A DNA stretch of 64,000 nt from Algoriphagus locisalis (GTDB taxonomy: Bacteria; Bacteroidota; Bacteroidia; Cytophagales; Cyclobacteriaceae): NCBI RefSeq assembly GCF_900116615.1, contig NZ_FPBF01000001.1, positions 288,294-352,293 on the forward strand, read 5' to 3'. Within the stretch, counting starts at the first letter, position 1. Every line of letters begins with the position of its first letter. The notes below the pieces were generated by a model, which had not been told where the DNA came from, ran no database searches, and saw only the letters and a program-made list of their open reading frames with translations. Of the stretch, positions 50,523 through 59,279 are shown in pieces. A program made the translations under genes and the position numbers.

Positions 50523-52253
50523 ATGAAAAAACATCTATTCACATGCTTCCTGGCATCGCTATGCTTATACGGAAGCACACTCCCAGCACAAGTTGCTGAT
50601 TCACCCGGGGCGGATTTTCCTCATAGGTCCGTTACCGAAGTCTCCTTTCGTACAGGGGACACCCATCGGGGCGGGGGCACCCGCTCCGATACTATGCCGG
50701 AGAGAATTGATTTGGTTTCTTACTCTGGCGCTCAAGGGCAGGAGGGCGAAAGCTCTTCTGCCTCGGTGGGGGAGGCTGCTCCGGCAGTGATCTATGTGGA
50801 AACGCTCAGCCTAGAACCCATGGATTCATTGGAGTTCCGTCTCTGGGATCCTTATCTGAATGAAAGGGGATTTCCCAAACCCGAGGTAGCCTATGTCCAG
50901 CTGTCACCAGGGAACTTATTTGAAGGCTCAAGGGGTGCCCAAGTCGGCCAGTGGAAGTCACCTCCTCTAGCTGGTTATTCCAGAGTTACCATCCGAAACA
51001 ACCGTTTTATATACCTGGACCGCTTTCTGGTACAGCCCGGAGACAGTGTACGGATCAGATTAGACTTTCAGACTGCAAATGTCCTGTTTTCTGGGCCTTC
51101 TGAAGATAAATTCCTAATACAGTATGAACTTGCCCTGGCACTTGAAAATGAACGCTATCACCAGAGTCCGGTGATGTTCACTTCCAAGCCGGATTTCTGG
51201 GGCTATAGCGAGGAAGATTCCCTGCTTATCGCAAGGGTCAAATCCACGAAGTCTTCCATCACTAGATCCATGGAGTACATCAGCCCCGGAGAAAGTGCCT
51301 TAACCTATTTGCAGAAAGCGTTTGACCGGGATATTTCCGCCCATCCTGCATTCGGAATTATCAACAGATATAGGGGAAAGCTGCCTTTGGAGTTTTTGAA
51401 TGTGTTGGAAGCGGATGTTCAGGGAAAGCTTCTATACGACCAGATTGCCGATTTTCTATACCTACGTGGGGGAAAGGATAGCGAGGAAGCTTACCGGAAG
51501 CTTTTTGAGGAACAGATTCTGGAAAATACACCCCTGGTCCCAGATGGAGCAGGATTGTCCGCCTACTACCCCGACTTTCTCTACCATCGCTTAGTGATCA
51601 TTTCAAATCTGGAGAACATTCCACTCGCTGAGCTATTGCCCTCGGTCCCGGCAAGTGTCCGTGACCAAGTGGATGCCAAATACATCGTCAAAAACTACCG
51701 GAGATTCAGCGACAGCAACCAACAGTTTGAGAATGCACTTGCACGGATGAAAACGCCATGGGTCCGAAAGCTGGTCAGCGCTCTGTATCATGCCCAGCGC
51801 ATAGGAGAGCCTCTGGTGGAGATTCCATTAATGACCGTGGAAGGGAAGCCTTATATCCTTAAACAGGAACCCGGAAAAGTACGCTTTATACATTTTTGGC
51901 TGACAGGCTGTGAGGCATCGTCCCGACAATACCAAAATCTGCTGGCGCCGGTAATAGACTTTTATAGAAATGATCCTGAAGTGGAATTTGTCTTCATCGC
52001 CAGCAGTAGATCAGAAGAAAGGTGGTTGGAGGAGTTAAGATCGGGCGACTATGCCGATGGATCATCCCTCAACCTGAATGCGCCGGGGACTTCCCATCCT
52101 TTTTTGGCTCATTATAACATCCATGCCTATCCTACCAGGATGGTGGTGGGCATGGACGGCACAGTTGCCAGTCTGGGCAATATTCCAAGATCCCCGGAAG
52201 GCCTGATCGAATACATTGAATCCCTCAAAAAAGAAAACCTTCTCACTCCTTGA
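50523..52253 (+). CDS. Secreted TlpA-like thioredoxin-fold protein
   Basis: The 576-residue protein has a signal peptide (MKKHLFTCFLASLCLYGSTL, cut near PAQ). A long unassigned N-terminal region and a C-terminal thioredoxin-like domain from about 440 follow (LMTVEGKPYILKQEPG, VRFIHFWLTGCEASSRQYQNL, VEFVFIAS, HYNIHAYPTRMVVGMDGTV). The redox motif is C-E-A-S instead of C-x-x-C, so only one Cys is left and ordinary disulfide exchange is not expected. An in-frame TTG at 50481 lies inside a repeat and is rejected. It is coupled to susC, as in loci where such proteins accompany SusCD. Confidence 0.8.
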   Translation: MKKHLFTCFLASLCLYGSTLPAQVADSPGADFPHRSVTEVSFRTGDTHRGGGTRSDTMPERIDLVSYSGAQGQEGESSSASVGEAAPAVIYVETLSLEPMDSLEFRLWDPYLNERGFPKPEVAYVQLSPGNLFEGSRGAQVGQWKSPPLAGYSRVTIRNNRFIYLDRFLVQPGDSVRIRLDFQTANVLFSGPSEDKFLIQYELALALENERYHQSPVMFTSKPDFWGYSEEDSLLIARVKSTKSSITRSMEYISPGESALTYLQKAFDRDISAHPAFGIINRYRGKLPLEFLNVLEADVQGKLLYDQIADFLYLRGGKDSEEAYRKLFEEQILENTPLVPDGAGLSAYYPDFLYHRLVIISNLENIPLAELLPSVPASVRDQVDAKYIVKNYRRFSDSNQQFENALARMKTPWVRKLVSALYHAQRIGEPLVEIPLMTVEGKPYILKQEPGKVRFIHFWLTGCEASSRQYQNLLAPVIDFYRNDPEVEFVFIASSRSEERWLEELRSGDYADGSSLNLNAPGTSHPFLAHYNIHAYPTRMVVGMDGTVASLGNIPRSPEGLIEYIESLKKENLLTP

Positions 52254-52264
52254 TTCAAAAATCC

Positions 52265-55200
52265 ATGAACTTACTTATCAAACATGCAATTATTTTAGTT
52301 TTTCTGGTAGGCATTACCGCCGGAGGACTTTGTGCCAGACAAACCGTTGCCTTCACCGCTAGGATCTTATCCGCACAGGACAGCCTTCCACTTCCGGGGG
52401 CGACAGTAAAAGTGGCTTCCACCAATGAAGTGACCATTTCTGACGGTGAGGGATTGGTCAGGATTACACAGATCGATCCTGAAGCAATGCTGGTTGTTTC
52501 ATTTCTGGGTTTTAGGACAGAAGAAGTGGTGGTAAGAAATCTTCTGGCTGTGGAGGGGCCTGCTATTTACCTAGAGGAAGAAGCCAGGGGCTTGGACGAG
52601 GTGACTGTCCTTTCCACAGGATTCCAGGAAATCCCCAAGGAACGGGCTACAGGGTCCTTTGTCCAGGTGGATAGGGAGCTGATCAACAGAAAAGTGAGCA
52701 CCGGCCTGCTTGACAGACTGGAAGACGTAACCCCCAGTCTGATTTTCAACCGGGGAACAGGTTCCGCGGAAGATCCGATTACGATCAGGGGCCGAAATAC
52801 GCTTTTCGCGGAAACACAGCCCCTGATCATTGTGGATAATTTCCCCTATGACGGTCCCATAGAAAACATCAACCCCAACGATGTGGAAAGCATCACGGTA
52901 CTCCGCGATGCTGCAGCTGCATCCATCTGGGGTGCCCGCTCAGGTAACGGGGTCATTGTGATTAAAACAAAGACAGGACAGTTCAATGTTCCCATGCAGG
53001 TCAGCATCAATTCCAATGTGAATATTGTCCAGAAGCCGGATCTTTTTGCCAGGCAGCAGATGGACATAGGAGAGCTCATTGAAGTGGAAGAAATGCTCTT
53101 TCTAAACGGCAACTTTGATCCCTGGATAAACCTGGCCAGCCAGGCCCCGCTTTCACCTGTGATAGAGACATTGCTTGCCCATAGGGAGGGTAATATTTCC
53201 GAAACTGAAAAAAATGCTGCCCTGACAAGATTTGCTGCTTACGACAGTAGGAAGGCATTGATGGAGGATTTTTATCAGAATGCCGTCAATCAGCAGTACA
53301 GTTTAGGTATAAACGGAGGCACTGACCGATACCGGTATTCGGCTTCAGTGGGGTTTGACCATAATAGCCATACCCTGCCTGAAAACTGGAATACCCGCTA
53401 TACGGTTTCCCTTCAGAATGACTGGAAGTCTGCCGATGGGCGTCTTGACCTGGGGGCATCGGTTTACTGGGCACACTCGGAAAACGAAACCGGCACAGAA
53501 CTTCCGACTATGATGCCTTATGAACGGCTAAGGGATAATGATGGTGTTCCGCTTGCTATTGTAAAGGACTTCAATACAAGGTATGTTTCCCAGTTGCCTG
53601 AAATGGGATTGTTAAATGGTACCTACGTTCCGCTCAGGGAGATTGGACTTTCCTCCAACCTTTCCCGCCAGGCCGATACCCGTCTCAATTTCTCACTGGG
53701 CTATAAGATTACACCCTGGCTCAGGGCAACAGCCCGTTATCAATATTGGGCTAATTCGCGTGAGACCCGTTTTCACCAACCTGCCGAAAGTTATTATTCC
53801 CGTTGGCTGGTCAACCGCTATACCCAAACCACACCGGAAGGAGAGTTGAGTTACCCTGTTCCGATAGGCGGGATTTTGGACCAGTACAACGGCAGTTCCT
53901 CAGGTCATTATCTCCGTGGGCAAATGAATATCGACCATACCTGGAAAGCAGACCATGAGGTTCATGGAATAGTAGGGGCAGAGGTAAAAGGAATAGCAGC
54001 ACATTCCTCGGCAGCCAGATATTACGGGTACGATGATGAATTTGCCCTGAGCCTCCCGGTGGATTATATCACCCGGTACAGGATCAACCCGACCAACGGT
54101 CTCAGTACAATCCCCAACGGAGATGATCACTCAGGTACTATTGACCGGTTTGTATCGGCCTTTACCAACATGTCCTACAGTTATAAAAAACGCTACATCT
54201 TTACTGCCAGTGCCAGAAAAGATGCTTCCAATCTGTTTGGGGTAAATGCAAACCAACGGGCTGTTCCGCTCTGGTCCTCAGGCTTGGGCTGGATTTTATC
54301 CCAGGAGAAATTCTACCATTCACAACTGTTGCCCTTTTTGAAGTTGAGGACAACTGTAGGGTATAACGGAAATGTGGACAAAAGTATTTCTGCATTCACC
54401 ACGGCTTCCTATTACATCACATCAAACAATACCCTTAATCCTGGTGAACGGGCTGCTTCAATCCGTAATCCCCCGAACCCTGATCTTCGCTGGGAGAAAA
54501 TAAAAATCTGGAATCTGGCGCTTGATTTTGGATTTAAAAATGAGCTTCTGGACGGCTCAGTTGAATTTTATGTGAAAAATGGGCAGGATCTTATTGGGGA
54601 TATTCTGACACCTCCGTCCTTGGGAATGAGCCAGTTCCGAGGGAATTTTGCCTCTACCCGCACCAAAGGTTTGGACTTTGAATTGCGCTCTAGCCCTATC
54701 AGGAAGGCAATAAGATGGGATATTAATTATTTCCACAGCCTGGTAAGGGAGGAGGTAACAGAATTCGGGGTAGAGCCACGTGCAACCAACATGCTTTCGG
54801 GCCTACTTGTGGTACCTGTTAAAGGCAATCCGCTTTTTTCAGTCTATAGTTATCCCTGGGGAGGACTCGATCCGGATACAGGCGATCCTAGAGGGCTGCT
54901 GGATGGAGAGCCGAGTACTGACTATTCTGCAATTAGGGGAAGTCTTACTCCGGAGAACATTGTTTTTCATGGATCGGCTAGACCAACCTCTTTTGGGTCG
55001 TTCAGAAATACGGTAAGTTATAAGGGGCTCAGTCTATCCTTCAATATCTCCTACAGGCTGGGCTATTACTTCAGAAGAAACACAGTGGATTACGTCGATC
55101 TGGTCAATGGTCGAATGACGCATTCTGATTATCATCTTAGATGGACCAAACCAGGAGATGAAAATATCACCCAGGTTCCATCGATGCCTTTGAGGCATAA

Positions 55201-55459
55201 TTCAAATAGGCATGCAATATATGCCCAGTCTGAAATTATGGTGGAGAGGGGGGACCATGTCAGGCTACAGGACTTCCGTATTGCTTATCGTATGTCCAGA
55301 AAAGACTTTCACTTGATACCATTTCGATCCATCGAAATCTATTCTTATGTGAATAATCTCGGAATCCTTTGGAAAAAGACAAAGCAGCCGATAGACCCCG
55401 ACTTCCAAAATATACCCCCCGCACGAAGTATAGCCGCAGGACTTAAAATAGACTTATAA
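52265..55459 (+). CDS. SusC/RagA-type TonB-dependent outer-membrane transporter
   Basis: The ~1064-residue protein has an N-terminal membrane/signal segment (MNLLIKHAIILVFLVGITAG) and a carboxypeptidase-D-like regulatory domain (ARILSAQDSLPLPGATVKV, then LVVSFLGFRTEEVVV). The plug follows (GLDEVTVLSTGFQEIPKERATG, NTLFAETQPLIIVDNFPYDG, SITVLRDAAAASIWGARSGN then GVIVIKT) and a 22-strand barrel to the end. It imports substrates with the SusD lipoprotein encoded next. The frame extends to a TTG at 52250 overlapping the upstream gene by 4 bp; ATG 52265 fits the signal better. The substrate is not evident; no glycoside hydrolase lies nearby, so a peptide or protein-derived ligand is possible. Confidence 0.93.
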   Translation: MNLLIKHAIILVFLVGITAGGLCARQTVAFTARILSAQDSLPLPGATVKVASTNEVTISDGEGLVRITQIDPEAMLVVSFLGFRTEEVVVRNLLAVEGPAIYLEEEARGLDEVTVLSTGFQEIPKERATGSFVQVDRELINRKVSTGLLDRLEDVTPSLIFNRGTGSAEDPITIRGRNTLFAETQPLIIVDNFPYDGPIENINPNDVESITVLRDAAAASIWGARSGNGVIVIKTKTGQFNVPMQVSINSNVNIVQKPDLFARQQMDIGELIEVEEMLFLNGNFDPWINLASQAPLSPVIETLLAHREGNISETEKNAALTRFAAYDSRKALMEDFYQNAVNQQYSLGINGGTDRYRYSASVGFDHNSHTLPENWNTRYTVSLQNDWKSADGRLDLGASVYWAHSENETGTELPTMMPYERLRDNDGVPLAIVKDFNTRYVSQLPEMGLLNGTYVPLREIGLSSNLSRQADTRLNFSLGYKITPWLRATARYQYWANSRETRFHQPAESYYSRWLVNRYTQTTPEGELSYPVPIGGILDQYNGSSSGHYLRGQMNIDHTWKADHEVHGIVGAEVKGIAAHSSAARYYGYDDEFALSLPVDYITRYRINPTNGLSTIPNGDDHSGTIDRFVSAFTNMSYSYKKRYIFTASARKDASNLFGVNANQRAVPLWSSGLGWILSQEKFYHSQLLPFLKLRTTVGYNGNVDKSISAFTTASYYITSNNTLNPGERAASIRNPPNPDLRWEKIKIWNLALDFGFKNELLDGSVEFYVKNGQDLIGDILTPPSLGMSQFRGNFASTRTKGLDFELRSSPIRKAIRWDINYFHSLVREEVTEFGVEPRATNMLSGLLVVPVKGNPLFSVYSYPWGGLDPDTGDPRGLLDGEPSTDYSAIRGSLTPENIVFHGSARPTSFGSFRNTVSYKGLSLSFNISYRLGYYFRRNTVDYVDLVNGRMTHSDYHLRWTKPGDENITQVPSMPLRHNSNRHAIYAQSEIMVERGDHVRLQDFRIAYRMSRKDFHLIPFRSIEIYSYVNNLGILWKKTKQPIDPDFQNIPPARSIAAGLKIDL

Positions 55460-55500
55460 CATGTTGGCACTTTTAGCTTATAACAATAAATAAACTTACC

Positions 55501-56880
55501 ATGAACAAAAAATATAATTATTTCGGAATATGGCTTTCTCTTGCATTTTTAGCCTTTTCCTGTGAAAGTTACCTGGACGAAAGACCCTCAAAAGCTATCG
55601 TGGTTCCGCAGACTTTGGAGGATTTGGAGAGCATCTTAAATGCTGTGGACGTGCTAAATTCCGGTGATGGTTTTGGAATGCTGATGTCTGATGATATATA
55701 CACCACGGATAATGGTTGGATATCCTGGAATGAACAAACTAGAAATGGTTATCTATGGAAAAGCAACCTAAGTAATGCACGGGGATCTCTGGATTCCTGG
55801 AGCGCTCCTTACTCCCGGATCTTCAGGCTTAATGTAGTTTTGGATGAGTTGGAGCAGTTTACTCCCAAAACACAGGCAGAGAAAATGAAAGTCGATGAGA
55901 TCAAGGCTACGGCACTGTTTTATAGGGCCTATCAATACTTTGACCTGCTTCAGCTTTTTTCACATCCATTGATAGGATCTGCTGATCTGGACAGAAAGGC
56001 AGTTCCTCTAAAACTATCATCCAAAATGGATGATATACAGGGGCCGGTCCCTTCTGTGCAAATCTATACCCGGATAATAGCAGACCTTAATTCAGCTTCA
56101 CAATATTTGCCGGAAAAAAGCGAGGATGTTCTGCGTCCCTCAAAGACAGCATGTTTTGGTCTTTTGGCCAAGATTTACCTTCAATTGAAAGATTACCCAA
56201 TGGTCCTTCAACATGCTGAAAAAGCACTGGAGATTAAACCGGAGCTTTTGGACTTCAACACAGTTGAGGCCTTGGTAGATGTACCCTTATCCAGAACCCA
56301 ATATCCTTTCCCAAGCTTCAATCAAGAAGTCGTAATTCACATCCAGGCCGTATCAAATACATTTCAGAATTCAGCATTGACCTATGTTGAAAAAGATATA
56401 TATGATTTGTTTCACGAAAATGATATCAGGAAATACCTGTACTTCACTGCACCAGATACTGAAGGGAACGTGAACTTTATAGGGCATCTTACAGGAACCT
56501 ACCTTGTTTTTTCAGGGATATCTGTAGGGGAATTATACCTGATGAAGGCAGAGGCTTTGGCGAGAACAGAAAAACTGACGGAAGCCCTTGCTGTTATAAA
56601 TGAATTTTTGTCAAACAGATACTTTATTGATTCTTATTCACCCGCTGTAATTCAGAATGAAAAGGAACTTGTTGAGTTTATTTTGACAGAACGTAGAAAG
56701 GAATTGGTGTTCAGGGGACTTAGCAGGTGGAGAGATATGCGGAGGTTTTTATCCGATAATGACTGGGAAGGTCCGAAGGCCAGGGTAATTGAAGGTCAGC
56801 GATATGAGTTGGGGAAATCACCTTTAAGATATATGCTTGAAATACCTCCTAATGAACTGGAATTAAACAGTGGATTTTAA
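55501..56880 (+). CDS. SusD/RagB-family surface lipoprotein
   Basis: The 459-residue lipoprotein has a lipobox ending LAFLAFSC (Cys21), then ESYLDERPS, as in SusD proteins. It has TPR-like helices (ALFYRAYQYFDLLQLF, GLLAKIYLQLKDYPMVLQHA) and the C-terminal LTERRKELVFRGLSRWRDMRRF motif. It caps the SusC barrel at the cell surface. A strong terminator hairpin follows at 56890. The operon is TlpA-like, SusC, SusD. Confidence 0.93.
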   Translation: MNKKYNYFGIWLSLAFLAFSCESYLDERPSKAIVVPQTLEDLESILNAVDVLNSGDGFGMLMSDDIYTTDNGWISWNEQTRNGYLWKSNLSNARGSLDSWSAPYSRIFRLNVVLDELEQFTPKTQAEKMKVDEIKATALFYRAYQYFDLLQLFSHPLIGSADLDRKAVPLKLSSKMDDIQGPVPSVQIYTRIIADLNSASQYLPEKSEDVLRPSKTACFGLLAKIYLQLKDYPMVLQHAEKALEIKPELLDFNTVEALVDVPLSRTQYPFPSFNQEVVIHIQAVSNTFQNSALTYVEKDIYDLFHENDIRKYLYFTAPDTEGNVNFIGHLTGTYLVFSGISVGELYLMKAEALARTEKLTEALAVINEFLSNRYFIDSYSPAVIQNEKELVEFILTERRKELVFRGLSRWRDMRRFLSDNDWEGPKARVIEGQRYELGKSPLRYMLEIPPNELELNSGF

Positions 56881-56889
56881 AATAGTAAA

Positions 56890-56917
56890 ACAGCCATTGG
56901 ATAGTTCCAATGGCTGT
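56890..56917. terminator. Bidirectional terminator hairpin
   Basis: ACAGCCATTGGA-TAGT-TCCAATGGCTGT is a perfect 12-bp stem with a 4-base loop. It lies 9 bp after the SusD stop and 9 bp after the stop of the convergent minus-strand gene, so it can serve both. No long T-tract is present. Confidence 0.85.
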
Positions 56918-56926
56918 AATATTCAG

Positions 56927-57208
56927 TTAAGGGATATGTGGCAGAGCAGGACCAGGAATGAATTCGCCGTCCGAATTCTCTACTGGAATGGTCAATGCCT
57001 GATTTTCAAAAAGACATTGGTCTTCTAGCTCATCACACTGATATTCATCAATACCATCACCCATGTTTACATTTGTGACGTCATAGACCTTGCCGTCGTG
57101 GGTGCCGTATCTAGGATCAGTTCCCTTTTGGGGAAAGTTAAACGCAAATGCTGCAAAGGCAGCAAATACGAAAGCGATTATGGGCAAAGCGCCCTTTAGT
57201 TTATTCAT
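56927..57208 (-). CDS. Small secreted two-cysteine protein (DUF6520-like)
   Basis: The 93-residue protein has a hydrophobic N-terminal signal (MNKLKGALPIIAFVFAAFAA, then FAFNFPQ) and a short acidic mature part with exactly two Cys (YQCDELEDQCLF). It ends in a Pro-rich tail. It resembles the small Bacteroidota proteins grouped as DUF6520, which, as I recall, occur next to MauE/DoxX membrane proteins, and one lies upstream on the same strand. The two Cys could form a disulfide made with the MauE-like protein (inference). Function is unknown; many genomes carry several such short genes. Confidence 0.65.
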   Translation of the reverse strand: MNKLKGALPIIAFVFAAFAAFAFNFPQKGTDPRYGTHDGKVYDVTNVNMGDGIDEYQCDELEDQCLFENQALTIPVENSDGEFIPGPALPHIP

Positions 57209-57879
57209 AATATGTCCTGTTTTTTAACCCATCAAAAACAGGAAAACCGTTTGTGGTTGTTTGCCTACTCTAAAAAAGGGTTTTCGGCTTCTCCCTTGGG
57301 AGTCTCATTGGGTTAGCCAGTCTCTTACCCCAGGCTATCAAGAGAAATGAGTCTCTTTATTTATTGTTATCCTTTAAGGTTTCATCCCGATCTGTTGCAG
57401 ACAAGAGAGGGATCGCCTCGAAGTTTTATTCTTCTTCTACTTCAATGCGCTCGTTGACTGATTACCTAGCATTGGTTACTAAGCTTGTCGAAGTATTTTT
57501 TGCAGTCCTATTGCGAACCTTGGACTGTGGGGCGGTCTTCAGCAGCCGCCCCTTTTTATTTATGCTGAACGGAATTTGTAATCCGATTTTTCACAGGCGA
57601 CTATATACTGCGACTTCCCACTCACCCGTCTCCGTCTTGCTGGCATAAAGCTATCGTCTCCGAATGATGACCAAGGGCCAGCGCTGACAAATTCCTGCCT
57701 CTTTCGTCCAGGGTTGCGTCGTGCCTCCTTACCCTGGGCTACCCACAGGGCCTACCTACGGCAGGCTCTCTAACTTTTCATCTCTTTCAGCCCAACACCC
57801 GACATCTGACATCCGTCATCGGGCATCCGTCATCGGGCATCCGTCACCAGACTTTTCTTCCGTCTCCCGTCTTCTATCA
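57209..57879. other. Non-coding stretch with palindrome and heptamer array
   Basis: CGGAATTTGTAATCCG at 57570-57585 is a member of the TTTGYAA palindromes. Nine heptamers of TCCGTCA/TCGGGCA type lie at 57791-57853. CCCTTGGGAGTCTCATTGGG is near 57292. The first ~100 bp should hold the promoter of the minus-strand small gene. No gene is accepted. Confidence 0.65.
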
Positions 57880-58311
57880 CTAATCTTCCAATTTTTCAAT
57901 TTTCAAATCTTTCAATCGAATCAACTCTTCCAATCGAATTCCCAACACCGCTATCACTATGCATATCATATTTAACACAAAATGCTCCATCCACCCCAGA
58001 CTCTCCAATATCCCCGCACAGTTACACGGCACCCTAGGAAAAGCTCCCACCCAGATCAGTCCCACATAAGTGGTAAATACAGTAAGAAGCAAAACGCTTC
58101 CTAAGTATCCCCACCATCGTGTCACCGAAAAGAGCAGGAGCAGGGCGATCAGCAACTCTACTACCGGCACTGCATAAGCCAGGACTTCCGCCAGCTCAAT
58201 AGGAAAGGTCTGATTTCGAAAAGCATTCCTGCTTGCTTCCCAGCGGATCAATTTATCCAGACCGGTATAGGTCCAGAGGAGAATAAGAGGGATACTGAGA
58301 GTTCTGTTCAT
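57880..58311 (-). CDS. MauE/DoxX-like redox-associated membrane protein
   Basis: The 143-residue protein has four hydrophobic helices and a Cys pair, PCNCAG (about residues 95-100), in a loop beside the membrane. MauE-like proteins, as I recall, are needed for disulfide formation in periplasmic proteins; many Bacteroidota copies lie beside DUF6520 genes. Its last codons (RLKDLKIEKLED) are encoded by ATTGAAA-type heptamers, so its C-terminus may have been extended by a repeat array. Substrate is not proven. Confidence 0.75.
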   Translation of the reverse strand: MNRTLSIPLILLWTYTGLDKLIRWEASRNAFRNQTFPIELAEVLAYAVPVVELLIALLLLFSVTRWWGYLGSVLLLTVFTTYVGLIWVGAFPRVPCNCAGILESLGWMEHFVLNMICIVIAVLGIRLEELIRLKDLKIEKLED

Positions 58312-58754
58312 AATCGAGATATCTTAGTTTGCACTGGCTCACTCCCTCTCTATAACGCCTGTCCCGCAGGATTGTGGGAAGAAGCGCGGGGTGGGGTAAC
58401 ACTCACCCTAACCTCAAAAAGGATTATTTTATTTCCAAAAGAAATGGACTAACAACCTAACTTTGAGGACTGACTCCAGATCTATTAATACTAAAATACA
58501 CAGGGTACGCATTTAGTTGACGGATTTATTGTTTCTGTTTATCCGTTAATCGGGTAGTAAGTCCTGGGGACAAAACCTCTTCTTGCTGATTAAAAATCTT
58601 AGTACTACTCAAAGTAGTCCTTAACTATAAAAAGTCTTGTTTTATATTGATTATAGTTGAATGTAAATTATTTTTTTTTAATTTAATCCCTAAGGTAAAT
58701 GCAAGGCCTTGGTTACTTTACCTCATTTTATAAATAGTTTATCCACGTTGTACA
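58312..58754. promoter_or_regulatory. Regulatory-looking region with two inverted repeats
   Basis: AACTATAA (58623-58630) and TTATAGTT (58651-58658) form an inverted repeat with a 20-bp spacer. GGTAAA, then CAAGG/CCTTG, then TTTACC form an imperfect palindrome at about 58691-58721, just before the HTH gene at 58755. These may be operator sites. CCTGTCCCGCAGG lies near 58362. No gene is seen. Confidence 0.4.
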
Positions 58755-58958
58755 ATGATTCTCCTGGAAAGAAGGATCATCTATGCCAAGGATATCATGG
58801 TTTTGACAGGCAGAAGCAGATCTTATGCGTACAAAAGCCTCAATAAAGTCAAAGAAGGACTGGGGAAGAGTAAACACCAACTGGTCACTTTTGAAGAGTA
58901 TGCTGACTTCCATGGTATTGCGGTGTCAGATGTTCATTCATCTGTCTTAGGGTTCTAA
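58755..58958 (+). CDS. Small helix-turn-helix DNA-binding protein
   Basis: The 67-residue protein has IIYAKDIMVLTGRSRSYAYK then SLNKVKEGLGKSKHQLVTFEEY, an AlpA/excisionase-like winged-helix pattern known from small Bacteroidota regulators. It is preceded by two inverted repeats and followed by a terminator hairpin, so it forms its own transcription unit. It may control the neighbouring peptide-type locus or derive from a mobile element. Confidence 0.7.
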   Translation: MILLERRIIYAKDIMVLTGRSRSYAYKSLNKVKEGLGKSKHQLVTFEEYADFHGIAVSDVHSSVLGF

Positions 58959-58966
58959 AATCAAAA

Positions 58967-58992
58967 GCGGGTCCATCTAAAAATGAACCCGC
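58967..58992 (+). terminator. Terminator-like hairpin
   Basis: GCGGGT-c-CAT ... ATG-a-ACCCGC encloses a CTAAAAA loop, starting 9 bp after the HTH gene's stop. There is one mismatch and no T-tract. Confidence 0.6.
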
Positions 58993-59032
58993 CTGGATAA
59001 GGGACCTTGCCCACCGGAATTTCGATCCGGTA

Positions 59033-59098
59033 TTAGTTTTTTGTTATACTCTTACATAACAGGTTGCTTAATGCGCCTGCTATCATGGAAGGCTTCAC
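59033..59098 (-). CDS. Possible 21-residue peptide
   Basis: A GTG-started frame (MKPSMIAGALSNLLCKSITK then N) with AAGGAAGG just upstream as a possible ribosome site. It has Ser, Thr and one Cys, as a modified-peptide core could have, but it is very short and could be chance. It is listed because a LanB-type enzyme gene lies 2 kb away. Confidence 0.25.
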   Translation of the reverse strand: MKPSMIAGALSNLLCKSITKN

Positions 59099-59115
59099 CT
59101 TCCTTCTGAATACTC

Positions 59116-59253
59116 TTACCTGGCTCTAGGAAAGTAAGGTAAGCACTCACGGAAAAAGCTACCAAGCGATTTCCCCTGTTTCTGGTCTGTCAATTGCGCT
59201 GCTTTCCTAGGAAAGTGCTCAATCTCAGGTAGTCGTAATGTTGTTTTTTGCAT
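59116..59253 (-). CDS. Possible 45-residue peptide divergent from the kinase gene
   Basis: ATG at 59253 opens MQKTTLRLPEIEHFPRKAAQ, then LTDQKQGKSLGSFFRECLPY, then FPRAR. It is basic, has one Cys and no double-Gly leader, and is encoded in the otherwise empty 58993-59279 gap. GTAAGAGTAT lies at its end and at the end of the 21-residue frame, a small direct repeat. It could be a regulatory or precursor peptide, or not be translated. Confidence 0.35.
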   Translation of the reverse strand: MQKTTLRLPEIEHFPRKAAQLTDQKQGKSLGSFFRECLPYFPRAR

Positions 59254-59279
59254 AATGTGTAATTTTTATTCTGAAACTT

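Noticed and set aside
59005..59025. tRNA T-arm-like sequence CCGGA-TCGAAAT-TCCGG on the minus strand
   Set aside because: No acceptor, D or anticodon arms could be found around it, and the loop lacks the TTC start.
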